This document shows positions 29,234 through 33,601 of a stretch of 33,601 nucleotides of DNA, piece by piece. Made by a program: the position numbers and the translations under genes. The stretch comes from Pseudomonadota bacterium (GTDB taxonomy: Bacteria > Pseudomonadota > Alphaproteobacteria > Sphingomonadales > Sphingomonadaceae): assembly GCA_023423775.1 (NCBI GenBank), contig JAFAEZ010000217.1, forward strand, positions 1 to 33,601, given 5' to 3'. How positions within the stretch are numbered: position 1 is the stretch's first letter; the number at the start of each line of letters is the position of its first letter. Under the pieces are notes generated by a model that was not told where the DNA came from, searched no databases, and saw only the letters and a program-made list of their open reading frames with translations.

Positions 29234-31921
29234 TCAGGCTGCGGCGAGGTTGCGCAGCACGTAGTGGAGGATGCCGCCGGCGCGGAAATATTCGAGCTCG
29301 TTCAGCGTGTCGATGCGGCAGCGTGTCTTGAAGGTGAAGCTCGAACCATCGGCCCGGGTGACGGCGACCTCGACCTCCTGGCGCGGCTGCAGCGCGGCGA
29401 CGCCGGTGATGGTGAAGGTCTCGTCGCCCTTGAGGCCGAGGCTCTCGCGGCTCTCGCCATCGACGAACTGGAGCGGAACCACGCCCATGCCGACGAGGTT
29501 CGAACGGTGGATGCGCTCGTAGCTCTCGGCGATGACGGCGCGGACGCCGAGCAGGTTGGTGCCCTTCGCCGCCCAATCGCGCGACGAGCCGGTGCCATAT
29601 TCCTTGCCGGCGATGACGACCAAGGGCGTGCCTGCCTGCTTGTAGAGCATCGCCGCGTCGTAGATCGCCATCACCTCGCCGGTCGGGACGTGCTTGGTGA
29701 CGCCGCCCTCGATGCCGGGGGTCATCGCGTTCTTGATGCGGATGTTGGCGAAGGTGCCCCGCATCATCACCTCGTGGTTGCCGCGGCGGGCGCCGTAGCT
29801 GTTGAAGTCGGCGCGGGCGACCTGGTGGTCGGTGAGATACTTGCCGGCCGGGCTGTCGAGCTTGATCGCGCCGGCGGGCGAGATGTGGTCGGTGGTGATG
29901 GAATCGCCGAAGATGGCGAGCGGACGGGCGCCGTGAATGTCATCGATGCCGGCAGCGGTCATCGACATGCCTTCGAAATAAGGCGGGTTGGCGATGTAGG
30001 TCGACGAGGGCGACCAGGCGTAGGTGTCGCCGCCGGTGACCTCGATCGCGCGCCATTGCTCGTCGCCCTTGTAGACGTCGGCATAGCGGGCGCGGAACAT
30101 GTCGGCGTTGACGTGGGCGTCGATCATCTGCTGGATTTCGAGATTGGTCGGCCAGATGTCGCGCAGATAGACGTCCGAACCGTCCTTACCCTGACCGATC
30201 GGCGCATTGACCAGATCCTCGGTGACCGTGCCCTTCAGCGCATAAGCGACGACGAGCGGCGGCGAGGCGAGGTAGTTGGCGCGCACGTCCGGCGAGACGC
30301 GGCCTTCGAAATTGCGGTTGCCCGAGAGGACGGACGCGGCGACCAGGTCGTTGGCGTGGATCGCCTTGGAGATCGGCTCGGGCAGCGGGCCCGAATTGCC
30401 GATGCAGGTGGTGCAGCCATAGCCGACGAGGTCGAAGCCCAGAGCGTCGAGATCCTCGGTGAGGCCCGCCTTGGTGAGATAGTCGGTGACGACCTGGCTG
30501 CCCGGAGCGAGCGAGGTCTTGACCCAGGGCTTGCTGGTGAGGCCCTTCTCGCGCGCCTTGCGGGCGACGAGGCCGGCGGCGACGAGGACCGACGGGTTCG
30601 AGGTGTTGGTGCAGCTGGTGATCGCGGCGATGACGACGTCGCCATTGGCGAGGCCGGCGTCGCTGCCCTCGACCGGGACGCGCGCGCCGACGCCGCCCGA
30701 TTTGCCATATTCCTTGGCGAGGTTGGCAACGAATTCCTCGTCGATGTCGGCGAGCAGCACCTTGTCCTGCGGGCGCTTCGGGCCGGCGAGCGAGGCCTGG
30801 ACGCTGCCCATGTCGAGCGTCAGCGTGTCGGTGAAGACCGGCTCGGGCGCGGCCGGATCGAGCCACAGGCCCTGTTCGCGGGCATAGGCCTCGACCAAAG
30901 CGACCTGCTCGTCCGAGCGGCCGGTGAGGCGGAGATAGTCGAGCGTCTTGCCGTCGATGCCGAAGAAGCCGCAGGTCGCGCCATATTCGGGCGCCATGTT
31001 GGCGATCGTGGCGCGGTCGGCGAGGCTGAGCGCCGCGACGCCAGGGCCGTAAAATTCGACGAAGCGGCCGACGACGCCCTTCTTGCGCAGCATCTGGGTG
31101 ACGGTGAGGACGAGATCGGTGGCGGTGATGCCCTCGGCGAGCGCGCCGGTGAGGTGGAAGCCGACCACTTCGGGGATCAGCATGGAGACGGGCTGGCCGA
31201 GCATTGCGGCTTCGGCCTCGATGCCGCCGACGCCCCAGCCGAGCACGCCGAGGCCATTGACCATGGTCGTGTGGCTGTCGGTGCCGACGAGCGTGTCGGG
31301 ATAGGCGACTTCAGTGCCGGAAGCGTCCGGCGACGACCACACGGCGCGGGCGATATTCTCGAGATTGACCTGGTGGCAGATGCCGGTGCCCGGCGGGACG
31401 ACCTTGAAATTGTCGAACGCGGTCGCGCCCCATTTCAGGAACTGGTAGCGCTCGATGTTGCGCTGATATTCGAGCGCGACGTTCTTCTCGAAGGCGCGCG
31501 GATTGCCGAACTCGTCGACCATGACCGAATGGTCGATGACGAGGTGGACCGGAACCTGCGGGTTGATCTTCTCCGGATTGCCGCCGAGCGCCTTCATCGC
31601 GTCGCGCATCGCGGCGAGATCGACCACCGCGGGCACGCCGGTGAAGTCCTGCATCAGCACGCGCGCCGGGCGATACTGGATCTCGCGGACCGAGCTGCGC
31701 GTCTGCTGCCAGTCGACCAGGGCCTGGATGTCCTCGCGCAGCACGGTCTTGCCGTCCTCGAAGCGCAGCAGGTTCTCGAGCAGCACCTTCATCGACATCG
31801 GCAGCCGCGAGACGTCGCCGAGCGCGGCGGCGGCCTTCTTCAGCGAATAATAAGCGTAGCTCTTGCCGCCGACCTGGAGGGTGGAGCGGGTGTTGAGACT
31901 GTCGTTGCCGATGGCGGTCAT
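29234..31921 (-). CDS. acnA: Aconitate hydratase AcnA
   Basis: Aconitase A of 895 residues, interconverting citrate and isocitrate in the TCA cycle. The three iron-sulfur cluster cysteines are Cys437 in TSCTNTSNPSVL and Cys503/Cys506 in GYGCTTCIGNSGPL. Other signatures are PVHLVIDHSVMVDEFG, GTDSHTTMVNGLGVLGWGVGGIEAEAAMLGQP, and in the mobile domain GDSITTDHISPAGAIK and GKEYGTGSSRDWAAKGTNLLGVRAVIAESYERIHRSNLVGMGVVPLQF. Length and domain order are those of AcnA/IRP1, not AcnB. The ATG has GAGGA at good spacing, and the leader carries two adjacent hairpins. It is transcribed alone and diverges from the CYTH-CHAD gene. Confidence 0.98.
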   Translation of the reverse strand: MTAIGNDSLNTRSTLQVGGKSYAYYSLKKAAAALGDVSRLPMSMKVLLENLLRFEDGKTVLREDIQALVDWQQTRSSVREIQYRPARVLMQDFTGVPAVVDLAAMRDAMKALGGNPEKINPQVPVHLVIDHSVMVDEFGNPRAFEKNVALEYQRNIERYQFLKWGATAFDNFKVVPPGTGICHQVNLENIARAVWSSPDASGTEVAYPDTLVGTDSHTTMVNGLGVLGWGVGGIEAEAAMLGQPVSMLIPEVVGFHLTGALAEGITATDLVLTVTQMLRKKGVVGRFVEFYGPGVAALSLADRATIANMAPEYGATCGFFGIDGKTLDYLRLTGRSDEQVALVEAYAREQGLWLDPAAPEPVFTDTLTLDMGSVQASLAGPKRPQDKVLLADIDEEFVANLAKEYGKSGGVGARVPVEGSDAGLANGDVVIAAITSCTNTSNPSVLVAAGLVARKAREKGLTSKPWVKTSLAPGSQVVTDYLTKAGLTEDLDALGFDLVGYGCTTCIGNSGPLPEPISKAIHANDLVAASVLSGNRNFEGRVSPDVRANYLASPPLVVAYALKGTVTEDLVNAPIGQGKDGSDVYLRDIWPTNLEIQQMIDAHVNADMFRARYADVYKGDEQWRAIEVTGGDTYAWSPSSTYIANPPYFEGMSMTAAGIDDIHGARPLAIFGDSITTDHISPAGAIKLDSPAGKYLTDHQVARADFNSYGARRGNHEVMMRGTFANIRIKNAMTPGIEGGVTKHVPTGEVMAIYDAAMLYKQAGTPLVVIAGKEYGTGSSRDWAAKGTNLLGVRAVIAESYERIHRSNLVGMGVVPLQFVDGESRESLGLKGDETFTITGVAALQPRQEVEVAVTRADGSSFTFKTRCRIDTLNELEYFRAGGILHYVLRNLAAA

Positions 31922-31932
31922 AATGTCCTCGT

Positions 31933-31951
31933 CGCGAAGTGAGACTTCGCG
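31933..31951 (-). promoter_or_regulatory. Hairpin in the acnA leader
   Basis: CGCGAAGT (31933-31940) and ACTTCGCG (31944-31951) are a perfect 8-base inverted repeat with a 3-base loop, 11 bases before the acnA ATG and just upstream of its ribosome-binding site. A second repeat, CGCCGG (31950-31955) with CCGGCG (31963-31968), overlaps its base. The leader could thus adopt stacked hairpins that affect translation or RNA stability. Confidence 0.5.
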
Positions 31952-32095
31952 CCGGGCGGAGTCCGGCGCGGCGGTTGCGCGCGCTCTAGCAAGCCGGAGG
32001 CGGCGGGGGAAGGGTCGGGATCCCCGCGCCCGATTTGGAAGCTATAGCGCGAGGGGTTAAAGCGGTGCCACCCCGAGTTGGCCGAGCGAGGGCCC

Positions 32096-33550
32096 ATGCA
32101 CGAGGATCAGGAGATCGAGCTCAAGCTCGAGGTCGACGCGGATGCGGCCGAGGCGCTGGCGCGTCATCCCTCGCTCGCCGGGCGGGCGTGCCGCAGCCTG
32201 CGCCAGGTCTCGACTTACTACGACAGCGACAAAGCAGCCTTGCGCAAGGCGGGCTACTCGCTGCGGGTGCGGGCGGCCGAGGGACGGTTCGTCCAGACCG
32301 TGAAGCGGGGCGGGAACGGGGCGGCAGGCCTGTTCGACCGGCCCGAATGGGAGCAGGAGATCGACGGGCCGGCGCTGGACGAGGAAGCGCTCGCGGCGAC
32401 CCCGCTCGGCACCCTGCTGAAGCCGAAATTGCGTGCGGCGCTGGCGCCGGTGACGGTGTCCGACGTCGAGCGGACGATCTGGCTGCTGGAATGGGAAGGA
32501 GCGGAGATCGAGCTGATCCTCGATCGCGGCACGATCCGCGGCGACACGCGCGAGAGACCGCTCGACGAAATCGAGTTGGAGCTGAAGCAAGGCCCGGCCG
32601 CCGCCTTGTTCGACCTCGCGCGCGCCCTTGCTCGCGACATACCGCTGCGCCTCGGCGTCCTCAGCAAATCGGAGCGCGGCTTCGCTCTCGCCGATGGGCG
32701 TCTCGGCAAGGTCACCAAGGCGGCCCCGGTCCGGGTCAATCCGGAAGCGGATGCGGGAGCCGGCTTTGCGGCGATCGCCCATGCCTGCCTGAAGCACTTT
32801 CGGCTGAACGAGGATCTCGTGGGCAAGCGGGATCCGGCGGCGCTGCACCAAGCGCGGGTGGCGATCCGAAGGCTGCGCGCCGCCTTCTCCCTGTTCAGCC
32901 CAGTCGTTCGCGACGAGGAGGGCATGCGCTTGCGCGAGGAATTGCGGTGGTTTGCGGACCAGCTCGGCGAAGCCCGCAATTTCGACGTCTTCCTGGGCCA
33001 CGGCGATCTGGAACCCAACTGGCGGCCGAAGCTCGAGGCGGCCCGTGACGAGGCCTATGATCGCGTTCTCGCCGCGCTCGGCTCGCAGCGGCTGCGCATG
33101 CTGATGCTCGACCTAGTGGCGTGGCTCGCCACGGGAACGTGGCGGCGGACCGCACCGGCGCGCCAGCCACTTCGCGGCTTCGCCCTCGACCGGCTGGACC
33201 GGCGCTGGCGCAAGGTGCGCAAGGCCGGCGGCCAGCTCAAGGAGGTGGACGAGGAGCAGCGCCACCGTTTCCGGATCGACGTCAAGAAATTGCGCTACGC
33301 GGTCGAATTCCTGGAGGAACTCGATACGGACAAGGCAAAGGCCAAGTCGCGCAAGGCCTTTCTCGGCGCGCTTGAGGCCATCCAAGAACATCTCGGCGCG
33401 CTCAACGACGCTGCGACCGCGCGCGCGTTGCTCGATGGGCTGGACTTGGCGCCTGCGGCCGACGGCGACGCCAAAGGCGATAAGCGCCACCTGTCAGCGG
33501 CCGCCAAGGCCTTCGATCGATTGCGGGCGGTGGGCCCCTGGCGGCCCTAG
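32096..33550 (+). CDS. CYTH-CHAD domain protein
   Basis: Protein of 484 residues with an N-terminal CYTH (triphosphate tunnel) domain and a C-terminal CHAD domain. CYTH is shown by the ExExK motif in EIELKLEV and by STYYDSDKAALRKAGYSLRVR, FVQTVKRGG, WEQEI, EIELILDRG and EIELELKQG, the charged strands lining the tunnel. CHAD is shown by two helical repeats with conserved basic patches: HQARVAIRRLRAAFSLFSP and HRFRIDVKKLRYAVEFLEEL. CYTH enzymes hydrolyse triphosphates; CHAD domains bind polyphosphate, so polyphosphate or triphosphate metabolism is likely. The ATG at 32096 with GCGAGGG upstream is preferred over an earlier TTG. It diverges from acnA; 33551-33601 has no gene. Confidence 0.92.
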   Translation: MHEDQEIELKLEVDADAAEALARHPSLAGRACRSLRQVSTYYDSDKAALRKAGYSLRVRAAEGRFVQTVKRGGNGAAGLFDRPEWEQEIDGPALDEEALAATPLGTLLKPKLRAALAPVTVSDVERTIWLLEWEGAEIELILDRGTIRGDTRERPLDEIELELKQGPAAALFDLARALARDIPLRLGVLSKSERGFALADGRLGKVTKAAPVRVNPEADAGAGFAAIAHACLKHFRLNEDLVGKRDPAALHQARVAIRRLRAAFSLFSPVVRDEEGMRLREELRWFADQLGEARNFDVFLGHGDLEPNWRPKLEAARDEAYDRVLAALGSQRLRMLMLDLVAWLATGTWRRTAPARQPLRGFALDRLDRRWRKVRKAGGQLKEVDEEQRHRFRIDVKKLRYAVEFLEELDTDKAKAKSRKAFLGALEAIQEHLGALNDAATARALLDGLDLAPAADGDAKGDKRHLSAAAKAFDRLRAVGPWRP

Positions 33551-33601
33551 GAAAAGGGCGGCCCGCACCACGGGTGGGGGCCCCCGGTTAGGGGGCGTGG
33601 G

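Noticed and set aside
29264..31942. 892-codon open frame on the plus strand opposite acnA
   Set aside because: Exact mirror of aconitase; composition is Ala/Asp/Glu/Arg-rich without any motif. High third-position GC explains the lack of stops.
1..33601. CRISPR arrays, insertion sequences, prophage genes, tRNA or rRNA genes
   Set aside because: No regularly spaced repeats, transposase or integrase motifs, or cloverleaf-like sequences were seen. The only large repeat is the homologous pair of receptor gene halves.

Overview
The window is high-GC DNA whose motility gene set is alphaproteobacterial: FlaF, FliX, a P-ring gene followed by a short FlgJ-type rod-binding protein and an FlgN-like protein, and a chemotaxis operon in the Caulobacter gene order. 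The chemoreceptor style, the OprB-like and alginate-export-type porins and the overall gene choice suggest a sphingomonad (Sphingomonas or a relative). The genus is inference, because no rRNA or other taxonomic marker is present.

Layout. (1) 1-2950: a 5'-truncated FixL-like sensor kinase with three PAS domains, and its FixJ-type response regulator. (2) 2947-5580, minus strand: two outer-membrane porin genes. (3) 5762-6127, minus: flaF. (4) 6357-15663, plus: a long, tightly packed motility/chemotaxis operon: motA, a STAS-domain gene, cheY, cheA, cheW, cheR, cheB, a second cheY, cheD, a 96-residue helical protein, motB, a FliL-like membrane protein and a tandem PilZ protein. It ends at a bidirectional hairpin terminator. 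(5) 15742-17224, minus: fliN-fliO-fliP. (6) 17350-20208, plus: flgC-fliE-fliQ-fliR-flhB. (7) 20341-24296: two chemoreceptor genes with near-identical signalling halves, each followed by a terminator hairpin. (8) 24386-24784, minus: fliX, divergent from flgI-flgJ(N-domain)-flgN-like (24870-26693, plus). (9) 26687-33550: non-motility genes: a GlsB/YeaQ-type membrane protein, a cyclophilin-like lipoprotein, a retropepsin-like protease, a small zinc-ribbon protein, aconitase AcnA and a CYTH-CHAD protein.

How the genes work together. The receptors signal through CheW and CheA to two CheY proteins. CheR, CheB and CheD adjust receptor methylation and deamidation, and both receptors carry the C-terminal xWxxF tail that tethers CheR/CheB in other bacteria. 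MotA/MotB drive the motor and the PilZ protein may link it to cyclic di-GMP. FliN, FliO, FliP, FliQ, FliR and FlhB supply the C-ring and export gate, FlgC and FliE the rod, and FlgI with the FlgJ-like chaperone the P ring. The set is incomplete (no flgB, fliF, fliG, fliM, hook or flagellin genes), so other flagellar loci must exist elsewhere.

The most interesting points are a 96-residue protein with a CheZ-like DLxxQ signature and a possibly leaderless start, a CCTATAA element shared by most flagellar/chemotaxis promoter regions (with an A-tract at three), apparent homogenisation of the two chemoreceptor genes, and a FixL-like kinase that lacks the haem histidine. I found no tRNA, rRNA, CRISPR array, insertion sequence or phage gene.
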